64,000 bases of DNA. It comes from Castellaniella denitrificans (GTDB lineage: Bacteria; Pseudomonadota; Gammaproteobacteria; Burkholderiales; Burkholderiaceae_B). Positions 48,443 through 56,898 of this stretch are shown here, piece after piece (the first letter of the stretch is position 1; each line of letters starts with the position of its first letter). The stretch covers positions 124,001 to 188,000 of the forward strand of contig NZ_JAPWHE010000004.1 of NCBI RefSeq assembly GCF_027214045.1. Reading direction: 5' to 3'. A program made the translations under genes and the position numbers. The notes under the pieces are model-generated. The model was not told the origin of the DNA. It saw nothing but the letters and a program-made list of their open reading frames with translations, and did no database searches.

Positions 48443-50302
48443 ATGACTAGACTACTGGAAGGCATCCAATCGCCGGCGGATCTGCGCCGTCTGGACCGTC
48501 GGGACCTCAGGGAACTGGCCGCCGAACTGCGGGCGTTCGTGCTGGACTCCGTGTCGCGCACCGGGGGGCACCTGTCCTCCAACCTGGGGACGATCGAACT
48601 CACCCTGGCGCTGCACTATGCGTTCGATACGCCCCGGGACAGGCTGATCTGGGACGTGGGCCACCAATCCTATCCGCACAAAATCCTGACCGGACGACGC
48701 GAGGCCATGTCCGGCTTGCGCCAGCAGGGCGGGATCTCCGGCTTCCCGAAACGCGCGGAATCGCCGTACGATGCCTTCGGCACGGCGCATTCCTCGACCT
48801 CGATCTCCGCCGCACTGGGCATGGCGGTCGCCTCGCGCAACGCCGGCGTCGACCGGCAGCACATCGCCGTGATCGGCGACGGGGCCATGACGGCGGGGAT
48901 GGCCTTCGAGGCTCTGAACAATGCCGGCGTCACGCCCGACGTGAACCTGCTGGTCGTACTGAACGACAACGACATGTCGATTTCGCCCCCGGTCGGCGCG
49001 TTGAACTATTACTTCGCCCGGCTGCTGTCGGGTCAGTTCTATGCCCACGCCAAGCACATGGGGCGGGCCGTGCTGCAGCATGTGCCGCCCGTGCTGGCGC
49101 TGGCGCGCAAGCTCGAAGGCCACGCCAAGGGCATGCTGTCGCCGGCCACGCTGTTCGAGGAGCTGGGGTTCAATTACATGGGGCCGATCGACGGCCACGA
49201 CCTGGACGTGCTGATCCCCACCCTGGAAAATCTGCGCCGCCTCGGCGGCCTGCAGTTCCTGCACGTGGTGACGCGCAAGGGCCAGGGCTACAAACTGGCC
49301 GAGGCCGATCCGGTCCTGTATCACGGTCCGGGCAAATTCGACCCCTCGGTCGGCATCCAGAAACCCGCCGCGCCCGCGCGCCGGTCGTTCACCCAGGTGT
49401 TCGGCGACTGGTTGTGCGACATGGCCGCCGCCGACACACGGTTGGTCGGCATCACGCCGGCCATGCGCGAAGGCAGCGGCCTGGTCGAGTTCGAGCGCCG
49501 TTTCCCGCAGCGCTATTTCGACGTCGGCATCGCCGAACAGCACGCCGTGACCTTTGCCGCCGGCCTGGCTTGCGAGGGCTGCAAGCCCGTGGTGGCGATT
49601 TATTCCACCTTCCTGCAGCGCGGCTATGATCAGTTGATCCACGACGTGGCCCTGCAGAATCTGGATGTGACCTTTGCCCTGGATCGTGCCGGGATCGTCG
49701 GCGCCGACGGGGCGACCCATGCCGGCAATTACGATATCGCCTACCTGCGCTGCGTCCCGAATCTGGTGATCGCCACGCCCTCGGACGAGCGCGAGGCCAG
49801 GCTTTTGCTCAATACTTGCTTTCTTCATCCCGGACCGGCCTCGGTCCGCTATCCGCGCGGCGCCGGCTGCGGCGCCGATCCGGGCGACAGCCTGGATCCG
49901 GTGGAGATCGGCCGGGCCGTGGTGTGCCGCGAAGGCCGGGACATTGCGCTGCTGGTGTTCGGCACCCTATTGCCGGAAGCCGCCCGGGCGGCCGAATCGC
50001 TGGACGCCACGCTGGTGGACATGCGCTTCGTCAAGCCCCTGGACGAGGCGCTGCTGCGGCGGCTGGCCGACGATCACACCCTTTTCGTCACGGTCGAAGA
50101 GGGCGCCGTCATGGGCGGCGCGGGCAGCGCCGTGGCCGAATGGCTGAGCCGGGAGGCGATCGTCCGCCCGATCCTGCAACTAGGCTTGCCGGATGAATTC
50201 ATCGATCATGGGGACCAGAAGGCCATTCTCGCCGGGCTCGGCCTGGATGCCGATGGAATCGAGGCGTCGATACGCCAGCGCTTGAAAAGGAATGCTTCAT
50301 GA
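48443..50302 (+). CDS. dxs: 1-deoxy-D-xylulose-5-phosphate synthase
   Basis: First enzyme of the MEP isoprenoid pathway, joining pyruvate and glyceraldehyde 3-phosphate with thiamine diphosphate. [19 protein letters not shown] and [18 protein letters not shown] bind ThDP and Mg. [17 protein letters not shown] carries the conserved Glu of the pyrimidine domain. It has 619 residues. It is coupled to folE2 by an ATGA overlap. Confidence 0.97.
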   Translation: MTRLLEGIQSPADLRRLDRRDLRELAAELRAFVLDSVSRTGGHLSSNLGTIELTLALHYAFDTPRDRLIWDVGHQSYPHKILTGRREAMSGLRQQGGISGFPKRAESPYDAFGTAHSSTSISAALGMAVASRNAGVDRQHIAVIGDGAMTAGMAFEALNNAGVTPDVNLLVVLNDNDMSISPPVGALNYYFARLLSGQFYAHAKHMGRAVLQHVPPVLALARKLEGHAKGMLSPATLFEELGFNYMGPIDGHDLDVLIPTLENLRRLGGLQFLHVVTRKGQGYKLAEADPVLYHGPGKFDPSVGIQKPAAPARRSFTQVFGDWLCDMAAADTRLVGITPAMREGSGLVEFERRFPQRYFDVGIAEQHAVTFAAGLACEGCKPVVAIYSTFLQRGYDQLIHDVALQNLDVTFALDRAGIVGADGATHAGNYDIAYLRCVPNLVIATPSDEREARLLLNTCFLHPGPASVRYPRGAGCGADPGDSLDPVEIGRAVVCREGRDIALLVFGTLLPEAARAAESLDATLVDMRFVKPLDEALLRRLADDHTLFVTVEEGAVMGGAGSAVAEWLSREAIVRPILQLGLPDEFIDHGDQKAILAGLGLDADGIEASIRQRLKRNAS

Positions 50303-51111
50303 ACACCCTGCTGGACCCGGTGGCGATGGCGATGCCGGACGTGCAAAGCGGGCCGGACTCGCGCCGGGTCGCCATCCAGCGAGTGGGCGTGCGCGGCGTG
50401 CGCCACCCTCTGGTGGTGTCGGCCGGCGCCAGTCAGCCTCAGGCGACCGTCGCCGATTGGGAAATGACCGTGGCCCTGCCGGCCGACGAGAAGGGCACGC
50501 ACATGTCGCGCTTCATCGCCTTGCTGGAATCGCGGCGCGCCCAGCCGATGACGCCCTCTGACTTGTGCGCCCTGGCGCAGTCCATGCTGGACCTGCTCCA
50601 TGCCGACGCGGGCGATGTCGTGGCGGGTTTCCCCTATTTCATCGAGAAGCCCGCGCCGGTGTCCGGCGTGCGCAGCCTGATGGACTACCGGGTCCGCTGG
50701 TCCGTCCGCGCCCGTCGCGGCGAGACGCCGCGCTTCTCCCTGTCCGCCCAGGTGCCGGTGACCAGCCTGTGCCCCTGCTCGAAAGCGATCTCCGAATACG
50801 GCGCCCACAACCAGCGGTCACACGTGACCGTGGACCTGGAGTACGACACGGTCCAGTCCGTCGACCTGGACGCGCTGATCCGCGGCGTGGAATCCCAGGC
50901 TTCGTGCGAACTGTGGGGATTGCTCAAGCGCGCCGACGAGAAATTCGTCACCGAGCGCGCCTACGAGAACCCGAAATTCGTCGAGGACCTGGTGCGCGAC
51001 GTCGCCGTGATGCTGCAGCGTCTGCCCGGCGTGGCGTCCTACCAGGTCACGGCGGAAAATTTCGAGTCCATTCACAACCATTCCGCCTACGCGGTGGTGA
51101 GCAGCCGCTAG
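50299..51111 (+). CDS. folE2: GTP cyclohydrolase FolE2 (type IB)
   Basis: Makes 7,8-dihydroneopterin triphosphate, the first step of folate synthesis, using a metal site that works without zinc. Diagnostic segments are [40 protein letters not shown] with the metal-binding Cys, and [16 protein letters not shown]. It has 270 residues. It overlaps the dxs stop by 4 bp, so folate and isoprenoid genes are co-transcribed. Confidence 0.95.
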   Translation: MNTLLDPVAMAMPDVQSGPDSRRVAIQRVGVRGVRHPLVVSAGASQPQATVADWEMTVALPADEKGTHMSRFIALLESRRAQPMTPSDLCALAQSMLDLLHADAGDVVAGFPYFIEKPAPVSGVRSLMDYRVRWSVRARRGETPRFSLSAQVPVTSLCPCSKAISEYGAHNQRSHVTVDLEYDTVQSVDLDALIRGVESQASCELWGLLKRADEKFVTERAYENPKFVEDLVRDVAVMLQRLPGVASYQVTAENFESIHNHSAYAVVSSR

Positions 51112-51251
51112 ATCTGCTAGAATGCCGGGTTACTTGCTCGACCGTGCCTGTGGCATGCCTTTTTTGGCGTGTCCGCGGCGTCCCGGAATGGGGGCCGCAC
51201 GATGCCGGCGGGCTGTCTGTCAACATCACAGATATCCATAAGGAGTCTTAC
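51112..51251 (+). promoter_or_regulatory. Promoter and leader of the rpsF operon
   Basis: TAGAAT at 51118-51123 is a likely -10 element. The roughly 120-nt leader contains a GC-rich hairpin at 51175-51198 (GCGGC paired with GCCGC, and CCC with GGG), then AGGAG (51241-51245) before rpsF. Many bacteria have an S6:S18-binding leader here with a CCG bulge. This hairpin is a candidate for that role, but I cannot confirm the structure. Confidence 0.45.
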
Positions 51252-51623
51252 ATGCGCCACTACGAAGTAGTGTTCATCGTGCATCCCGATCAGAGCGAGC
51301 AGGTGCCCGCCATGATCGAGCGCTACCAGGCCATGGTCACCAGCAATGGCGGCCAGATCCACCGCGTCGAGGACTGGGGCCGCCGCCAGCTGGCCTACCC
51401 GATCCAGAAGCTCGTCAAGGCCCACTACGTGTGCTTCAACATCGAGTGCGGCCAGGCCGCCCTGGATGAGCTCGAACACTCGTTCCGCTACAACGACGCG
51501 ATCCTGCGCCACCTGTTCGTCAAGACCAAGCACGCCCACACCGAGCCGTCGATCATGATGAAGTCGGTCGAGCGCGAGGAAGCCCGCAAGGCGACCGCTA
51601 CCGAGTCCACCACGAATTCCTGA
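51252..51623 (+). CDS. rpsF: 30S ribosomal protein S6
   Basis: Small-subunit protein that pairs with S18. It has [32 protein letters not shown] and [14 protein letters not shown]. It has 123 residues with a Ser/Thr-rich C-terminal tail. It is first in the rpsF-priB-rpsR-rplI operon. AGGAG lies 6 bp before the ATG. Confidence 0.97.
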   Translation: MRHYEVVFIVHPDQSEQVPAMIERYQAMVTSNGGQIHRVEDWGRRQLAYPIQKLVKAHYVCFNIECGQAALDELEHSFRYNDAILRHLFVKTKHAHTEPSIMMKSVEREEARKATATESTTNS

Positions 51624-51642
51624 TCCGGAGCCCGCGCATTCC

Positions 51643-51936
51643 GTGAACCGGGTCGAAATCGCAGCGCGCGTGGCCGAGGCCGAGCCGCTGCGCCACACGC
51701 CGGCGGGCACGCCGGTGCTGCGGCTCCGGATGGCACATGAATCCGAGGTCCTGGAAGCCGGGTCTCCCCGCACCGTCCGCATGGAACTGCAGGCGGTGGC
51801 CCTGGGAGACGTGGCCCGGGAACTGGCCGCAGCGCCCATCGGCGCCCTCGTGCAGGCCATCGGGTTCCTGGCGCCCCTCCGGCAGGGTTCGGACCGGCTG
51901 GTGTTCCACATCCAGCGGATCGCGCAGGCACACTGA
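51643..51936 (+). CDS. priB: Primosomal replication protein PriB
   Basis: Single-strand-binding OB-fold protein that helps restart stalled replication forks with PriA. It has NRVEIAARVAEAEPLRHTPA and VLRLRMAHES. It is 97 residues from a GTG start, 19 bp after rpsF. The location between rpsF and rpsR is the standard one. Confidence 0.93.
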   Translation: MNRVEIAARVAEAEPLRHTPAGTPVLRLRMAHESEVLEAGSPRTVRMELQAVALGDVARELAAAPIGALVQAIGFLAPLRQGSDRLVFHIQRIAQAH

Positions 51937-51982
51937 ATGAACATGCCGGGCATGGCCCGGCCACAAAAGAAAGGCAATCATC

Positions 51983-52255
51983 ATGGCTTACTTCAAGAAA
52001 ACCAAGGAAAAGCGCAAGTTCGGGCAACAGAATCCGCTGTTCAAGCGTCGCAAGTTCTGCCGCTTCACCGTCGCCAAGGTCGAAGAGATCGACTACAAGG
52101 ATCTGGACACCCTGCGCGATTTCATCCAGGAAAACGGCAAGATCATCCCGGCCCGCCTGACCGGCACCAAGGCGCACTACCAGCGCCAGCTGGACACCGC
52201 CATCAAGCGTGCGCGCTTCCTGGCCCTGTTGCCGTACACCGACAACCACAACTGA
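51983..52255 (+). CDS. rpsR: 30S ribosomal protein S18
   Basis: Small-subunit protein that binds S6. It has [39 protein letters not shown] and [14 protein letters not shown]. It has 90 residues. A purine-rich AAAGAAAGG stretch precedes the ATG. Confidence 0.97.
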   Translation: MAYFKKTKEKRKFGQQNPLFKRRKFCRFTVAKVEEIDYKDLDTLRDFIQENGKIIPARLTGTKAHYQRQLDTAIKRARFLALLPYTDNHN

Positions 52256-52271
52256 TCCGAGGTCTCCCATC

Positions 52272-52727
52272 ATGCAAGTCATTCTGCTTGAAAAAGTCGT
52301 CAATCTCGGCAACCTGGGCGATGTGGTCCGTGTGCGCGACGGCTATGCCCGCAACTACCTGATCCCCCAGAAGATCGCCCGCCGTGCGACCGACGCCGCC
52401 CTGAAGGAATTCGAGGCCCGCCGCGCCGAGCTCGAAAAGCACCAGGCTGAAAAGCTGGCCGCGGCCCAGGCCGTCGGCGAAAAGCTGTCCGGCTACGTGC
52501 TGACCATCAGCCAGAAGGCCGGCGTCGACGGCCGTCTGTTCGGTTCGGTCACCAACATGGACGTGGCCGCCGCGCTGCAGGCCGTCGGCTTCGCCGACGT
52601 GCACAAGGCCCAGGTCCGCATGCCCGACGGCGCCATCAAGACCGTGGGCGAGTTCCCGCTGCAGGTCGCGCTGCACGCCGACGTGGTGGCCGATATTTCG
52701 GTGACCGTGCAGGGCGAAATGGCCTGA
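52272..52727 (+). CDS. rplI: 50S ribosomal protein L9
   Basis: Large-subunit protein with two domains joined by a long helix. It has [34 protein letters not shown], and a C-terminal domain with [13 protein letters not shown]. It has 151 residues. It is last in the rpsF operon and is followed by a terminator. Confidence 0.97.
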   Translation: MQVILLEKVVNLGNLGDVVRVRDGYARNYLIPQKIARRATDAALKEFEARRAELEKHQAEKLAAAQAVGEKLSGYVLTISQKAGVDGRLFGSVTNMDVAAALQAVGFADVHKAQVRMPDGAIKTVGEFPLQVALHADVVADISVTVQGEMA

Positions 52728-52791
52728 GGCACCGCATCGCCGCGCCCCATGCCTCGTGGTAACGTAGGGATGGCGCGGCGCCGCTGAAAAG

Positions 52792-52816
52792 GGTCGGCGT
52801 ATCGCCGGCCTTTTTT
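52792..52816 (+). terminator. Rho-independent terminator after rplI, upstream of dnaB
   Basis: GGTCGGCG (52792-52799) pairs with CGCCGGCC (52803-52810), an 8-bp stem with a TAT loop and one G-T pair, followed by six T. It ends about 22 bp before the dnaB start. dnaB would then depend on readthrough or on a promoter very close to its start. Confidence 0.85.
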
Positions 52817-52838
52817 CATTTTGATCCGAGGACAAGGT

Positions 52839-54209
52839 TTGGAAATCGAAGCCGACGCGCAACTGGATTATCTGCGTGTGCCGCCGCATTCCATCGAGGC
52901 CGAGCAGTCGGTGCTGGGTGGCCTGCTGCTGGACAACGCCGCATTCGACCGGGTCGCGGACGTCCTCACCGAGGACGACTTCTACCGTTTCGACCACCGC
53001 CTTGTCTGGCAGCACATTACCCGGCTGGTCGGGCTGGCGCGGCCAGCCGATGTCGTCACGGTTCACGAATCCCTGGCCATGGCCGGCAAGGCCGACGAAT
53101 GCGGCGGCCTGCCCTATCTGAACGCCCTGGCGCACAACACGCCCTCGGCCGCCAACATCCGCCGCTACGCGGAGATCGTGCGCGAGCGGTCCATGCTGCG
53201 CAAGCTGGTCTCCATCGCCGACGAAATCTCCTCGGCCGCCTTCAATCCCCAGGGCAAGGAAGCCCGACAGATCCTCGACGAGGCCGAGTCGCGCGTCTTC
53301 CAGATCGCCCAGGAAGGCGCGCGCGGCATGGCGGGTTTCCAGGAGATCCGTCCGTTGCTGGCCCAGGTGGTCGAGCGTATCGACGAACTCTACCATCGCG
53401 AGGGTGATTCCGACGTGACCGGGGTGCCGACCGGCTTCAATGATCTGGACCGCATGACCTCGGGCCTGCAGCCGGGCGATCTGGTGATCGTGGCCGGACG
53501 TCCTTCGATGGGCAAGACCTCCTTTTCCATGAATATCGGCGAACACGTCGCCATCGAGCAGGGTCTGCCGGTGGCGGTGTTTTCCATGGAAATGGGCGCG
53601 GTGCAACTGGCCATGCGCATGATCGGCTCGGTCGGCATGCTGGACCAGCACCGCATGCGCACCGGCAAGCTGAACCAGGACGACTGGCCGCGCCTGACCC
53701 ACGCGGTGCAAAAGGTCGAGGAAGCCCAGATCTACATCGACGAGACCCCCGCGCTGACGGCCATGGAGCTGCGCGCCCGCGCGCGGCGTCTGTCGCGCCA
53801 GTGCGGCCAGCTCGGGCTGATCATCATCGACTACATCCAGCTGATGTCAGGCAATGGCGGAGAAAACCGCGCCACGGAAATCTCCGAGATCAGCCGGTCG
53901 CTCAAAAGCCTGGCCAAGGAACTGAACTGCCCGGTGATCGCGCTCTCGCAGCTCAACCGCAGCCTCGAACAGCGTCCCAACAAGCGGCCCGTGATGAGCG
54001 ACCTGCGAGAATCCGGGGCCATCGAGCAGGACGCCGACGTGATCATCTTCATCTACCGCGACGAGGTCTACAACCCCGATTCGCCCGACAAGGGCACGGC
54101 CGAGATCATCATCGGCAAGCAGCGTAACGGCCCGATCGGCACGGTGCGCCTGACCTTCCAGGGTTCCAGCACCCGCTTCCTGAACTTCTCCGCCGCGCCG
54201 GGGTTCTGA
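52839..54209 (+). CDS. dnaB: Replicative DNA helicase DnaB
   Basis: Hexameric fork helicase. The N-terminal domain begins LRVPPHSIEAEQSVLGGLLL. The RecA-like domain has Walker A at GRPSMGKTSFSMN, Walker B in LGLIIIDYIQLMSG, and PVIALSQLNRSLEQRP. It is 456 residues from a TTG at 52839, which has GAGG 7 bp upstream; another in-frame TTG lies at 52821. No ATG fits the conserved start, so a non-ATG start is likely. Confidence 0.95.
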   Translation: MEIEADAQLDYLRVPPHSIEAEQSVLGGLLLDNAAFDRVADVLTEDDFYRFDHRLVWQHITRLVGLARPADVVTVHESLAMAGKADECGGLPYLNALAHNTPSAANIRRYAEIVRERSMLRKLVSIADEISSAAFNPQGKEARQILDEAESRVFQIAQEGARGMAGFQEIRPLLAQVVERIDELYHREGDSDVTGVPTGFNDLDRMTSGLQPGDLVIVAGRPSMGKTSFSMNIGEHVAIEQGLPVAVFSMEMGAVQLAMRMIGSVGMLDQHRMRTGKLNQDDWPRLTHAVQKVEEAQIYIDETPALTAMELRARARRLSRQCGQLGLIIIDYIQLMSGNGGENRATEISEISRSLKSLAKELNCPVIALSQLNRSLEQRPNKRPVMSDLRESGAIEQDADVIIFIYRDEVYNPDSPDKGTAEIIIGKQRNGPIGTVRLTFQGSSTRFLNFSAAPGF

Positions 54210-54251
54210 ACAGTCGCCAGCAAGGGCGGACCGGCCCCCGGGCTGCGATGA

Positions 54252-55169
54252 TCAGTGCGCCGCCGGCGCTTTTGGAGCGTGCAGCAGTTGCGCCAAGGCC
54301 TCTGTCAGTTCCGGGTGCTTCCAGGTGAATCCCGCCGCTTCCGCCCTGATGGGCGCCAGTCTTTGACCGCCGAGCAGCAGCACGGACATTTCGCCCAGGG
54401 CCAGGCGCAGCGCCCAGGCCGGAACGGGCATCATCGCGGGGCGCCGCAAGGCTCGAGCCAACCTCCGGGTGAAGTCGCTGTTGCGCACGGCTTCGGGCGC
54501 GCAGGCATTGAACGCGCCGCTGCATTCGTGTCGCAGCAAATGGTCGATCAGTGCCACCTGGTCGTCGATGTGGATCCAGGGCATCCACTGCCTGCCGTCA
54601 CCCAGGCGTCCGCCCAGTCCAAGGCGAAAGACGGGCAGCAGCCGTGTCAACATGCCGCCTTGCGCAGCCAGCACGGGCGCGGTGCGCAGCAGCGCGACCC
54701 GGACACCCCACTGACTCGCGCGTTGCGCTTCCTGCTCCCAGGCGACGCACAGGCGGCTGCCGAAATCGTTTTGTCCCGGCTCGCTGTCCTCGTTCAGCCA
54801 TTCATCACCCCGGTCGCCATACCAGCCGACCGCCGAGCCCGACAGCAGGATACGGGGCGGAACGGTCTGCCGGCCCATCCAGTCCACCAGCGTACGCGTA
54901 AGATCCACACGGCTGCGCCACAGCACGGTGCGGCGGGCTTCGGTCCAGGGGCGGTCGACAATGGGCGCGCCCGCCAGGTTGATCACGGCGTCCATGGGGT
55001 CGACGTCATCGAGATCCTGCAGCCGCGCAATACCCTGTGCGCCACTGCACAGTTCGGGAACCTGGAGCGGATTGCGGCTCCAGACCCACAGTTGGCGCCC
55101 CTGTGACCGCCAGTATTGGCAGAGCGCCCGGCCGATCAGGCCGGTGCCGCCGGTGAGCAGAATGCGCAT
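54252..55169 (-). CDS. TIGR01777 family epimerase (YfcH-like)
   Basis: NAD(P)-binding extended SDR of unknown reaction. It has the N-terminal cofactor motif ILLTGGTGLIGRALC, AVINLAGAPIVDRPW and the family landmark SGSAVGWYGDRGDE. A C-terminal DUF1731 domain follows. It has 305 residues. It is the last of three minus-strand genes starting at the B12 regulator, 15 bp after the lipocalin gene. Homologues recur beside light- and stress-regulated lipid genes; substrate unknown. Confidence 0.9.
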   Translation of the reverse strand: MRILLTGGTGLIGRALCQYWRSQGRQLWVWSRNPLQVPELCSGAQGIARLQDLDDVDPMDAVINLAGAPIVDRPWTEARRTVLWRSRVDLTRTLVDWMGRQTVPPRILLSGSAVGWYGDRGDEWLNEDSEPGQNDFGSRLCVAWEQEAQRASQWGVRVALLRTAPVLAAQGGMLTRLLPVFRLGLGGRLGDGRQWMPWIHIDDQVALIDHLLRHECSGAFNACAPEAVRNSDFTRRLARALRRPAMMPVPAWALRLALGEMSVLLLGGQRLAPIRAEAAGFTWKHPELTEALAQLLHAPKAPAAH

Positions 55170-55184
55170 GGCGTTTTCCCTTCG

Positions 55185-55787
55185 TTACGATGCCGGGTCC
55201 CGGCGCGTCTGGGGCACCCAGATCAGTGCCGAAGTATCGACGCCCAGCGCCTGGGCGCGGGCCAGAATGGCTTCGCGTTGCCCGGCGTCGAGCTGTTTGT
55301 CGCGAGCGAGGATCCAGGCATAGCCTGTATCCGGTCCGATCACCAGCGACCACCGGTAGTCGGGATCGAGTGCGGCCACGTGGTAGCCACCGTAGAAGGG
55401 CCAGAAGAAAGAGACTTTGAGCGAGCCCGTCGTGGATGAACCGATGAACCGCGCATGTCCGACCGCTTCGCGCCATTGGCCCTTGGCGGGGAGAAAGCCG
55501 CGATTCACCACGCGCACGCTGCCATCTGGCAGCGGCGTATAGGTGGCCGAGACATCGGTCATGCCCCGCTCGAAAGAATGATCGAGCCGGGCCAGTTCGT
55601 ACCAGTGCCCCTGGTAACGCTGCAGATCGAATGGGGTGACGGCGGTCACGCCGGGCGGGGGCCGGGTGCTGGCGCAGCCCGCCAGCAGCAGCGCGCAGCC
55701 GGCGGCCAGCAGGGAGGGAAGCGCCCGCCTTTGCTGGCGGGAAAGGCCTGCGAACAGGGTGCGGAGCATGTCGGAAAACGGGCGCAT
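55185..55787 (-). CDS. blc: Bacterial lipocalin lipoprotein (Blc-type)
   Basis: Outer-membrane lipoprotein with a lipocalin barrel that binds fatty acids or lysophospholipids. The signal peptide has the lipobox LLAGC near residue 38. The barrel motif is LQRYQGHWYELARLDHSFER, followed by YGGYHVAALDPDYRWSLV and YAWILAR. It is 200 residues from the ATG at 55787, which has GAGGA upstream. It sits 16 bp after the regulator gene, so it is in the same operon. Lipid binding fits the lipid-modifying genes opposite. Confidence 0.92.
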   Translation of the reverse strand: MRPFSDMLRTLFAGLSRQQRRALPSLLAAGCALLLAGCASTRPPPGVTAVTPFDLQRYQGHWYELARLDHSFERGMTDVSATYTPLPDGSVRVVNRGFLPAKGQWREAVGHARFIGSSTTGSLKVSFFWPFYGGYHVAALDPDYRWSLVIGPDTGYAWILARDKQLDAGQREAILARAQALGVDTSALIWVPQTRRDPAS

Positions 55788-55803
55788 GATGTCCTCGATC
55801 GAT

Positions 55804-56778
55804 TCAGTGGGCGTGCCGCCATTGGGATACCAGCGGCTGCAGGCCGGACAGGTGCCGGATGGCGCTGACGCCGGGCATGGACCATTGGTACAGGGCCGCG
55901 CATGAGCCGCCGACCCATAGCGCCGTCGCGGCGGGCAGTTGGGCACGAAGCGCGCGCAAGTGGGTGCGCACCTCCGCGGCTTTGTGCACATTGCTGAAGC
56001 TCAGGGCCACCACATCGGCTTTGTGGGCCTGTGCGGCCTGGACAATATCGGTCACGGGGGTCTGCGTGCCCAGAGAGACACAGGCGCAGCCTTCCAGCAC
56101 CAGCAAGGCTTCGACCATCAGCAGACCGAGGCCATGCTGCTCCTGCGGCACCGTTGTGAGCAATACCTTGGGGCCCTGTGCAACGGGCTGGGGCGTCAGC
56201 GATGCGATGGCGTGACGCAGCACGCCGGTAATGATCTCGGTGTACAGGTGTTCTTCGTAAATCTCGAAGCGGCCTTGCGACCAGGCATCGCCGACAGCGG
56301 TGGTCAGCGGGGCGACCAGATCGGTCACGAAAGGCGCCAGACCCATGCGCATCTGGGCATGCCCGAGCCCATGCCGCAGGGTCCGTGGATCATGCGCGGC
56401 GATGGCCTCGAGCAGTTCCTCGATCAATGGATCAGTCGCTTGATGTTTATGCTTTGTCTTGGACAAATCAGAAGTGGCGTCAGTCGTACGCCGCGCCAGC
56501 ATGTCGTGCAGCTGTTCAATCTCCAGCCCGACGACCTTTCCGGGCCGCATGCCGGCATCCAATAGCCGCGCGATCAGTTTGAGTCGTTGAACCTGCGCGG
56601 CGCTGTAGAGCCTGTCTCCGGACGCATCCCTGTCAGGTCTCGGAAAACCATAACGTTTCTCCCAGACGCGCAGCGTGTCTTTGGCCAGGCCTGTTTCGCG
56701 CGCGACGGTGGCGATCGACAAGCCGGCATCGTCTGCGGAAGGCTGTGTGTCGCTGGGGTTGGAAGCGATCTGGCTCAT
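55804..56778 (-). CDS. litR: B12-binding MerR-family photoreceptor regulator (LitR/CarH type)
   Basis: Likely light-sensing repressor. It has an N-terminal MerR winged helix (SIATVARETGLAKDTLRVWE, KRYGFPRPDR). A helical bundle carries W-x9-EH (W166, E176, H177). A cobalamin-binding Rossmann domain carries ExHxxG (E213, H215). In CarH these residues pack against adenosylcobalamin and supply its lower His ligand. In the dark the AdoB12-bound form represses, and light breaks the Co-C bond and frees the DNA; that mechanism comes from known homologues. It has 324 residues. It is divergent from a lipid-modification operon, with operator-like repeats between them and one inside this gene. Confidence 0.9.
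   Translation of the reverse strand: MSQIASNPSDTQPSADDAGLSIATVARETGLAKDTLRVWEKRYGFPRPDRDASGDRLYSAAQVQRLKLIARLLDAGMRPGKVVGLEIEQLHDMLARRTTDATSDLSKTKHKHQATDPLIEELLEAIAAHDPRTLRHGLGHAQMRMGLAPFVTDLVAPLTTAVGDAWSQGRFEIYEEHLYTEIITGVLRHAIASLTPQPVAQGPKVLLTTVPQEQHGLGLLMVEALLVLEGCACVSLGTQTPVTDIVQAAQAHKADVVALSFSNVHKAAEVRTHLRALRAQLPAATALWVGGSCAALYQWSMPGVSAIRHLSGLQPLVSQWRHAH
56453..56467. promoter_or_regulatory. Operator-like palindrome inside the regulator gene
   Basis: TTTGTC-TTG-GACAAA is a perfect palindrome within the coding region of the B12 regulator. It repeats the TTGTC-N3-GACAA pattern found in the divergent promoter about 350 bp away. It could be an auxiliary operator for looping or autoregulation. 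Chance occurrence within codons is possible. Confidence 0.45.
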
Positions 56779-56803
56779 GATGGGCTGAAGAATGGGTTGA
56801 TCG

Positions 56804-56840
56804 AATTGTCTAGGACAAAACTGGTTTTGTCTAGTATATT
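56804..56840. promoter_or_regulatory. Divergent promoter with TTGTC/GACAA operator repeats
   Basis: Three half-sites occur in 26 bp: TTGTC (56806-56810), GACAA (56814-56818) and TTGTC (56827-56831). GACAAAA-CTGG-TTTTGTC (56814-56831) is a perfect dyad, and TTGTCTAG repeats directly at a 21-bp interval. Rightward, AGGACA (56812-56817) and TATATT (56835-56840) have a 17-bp spacer. Leftward, TAGACA (56828-56833) and GACAAT (56805-56810) also have 17 bp. A protein bound here would cover both promoters. Confidence 0.65.
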
Positions 56841-56898
56841 ACGTCATCAGTGTAGCGTGCGGGGAGATGCCCGTGCGTGACGATGCATCGGGGAAATC

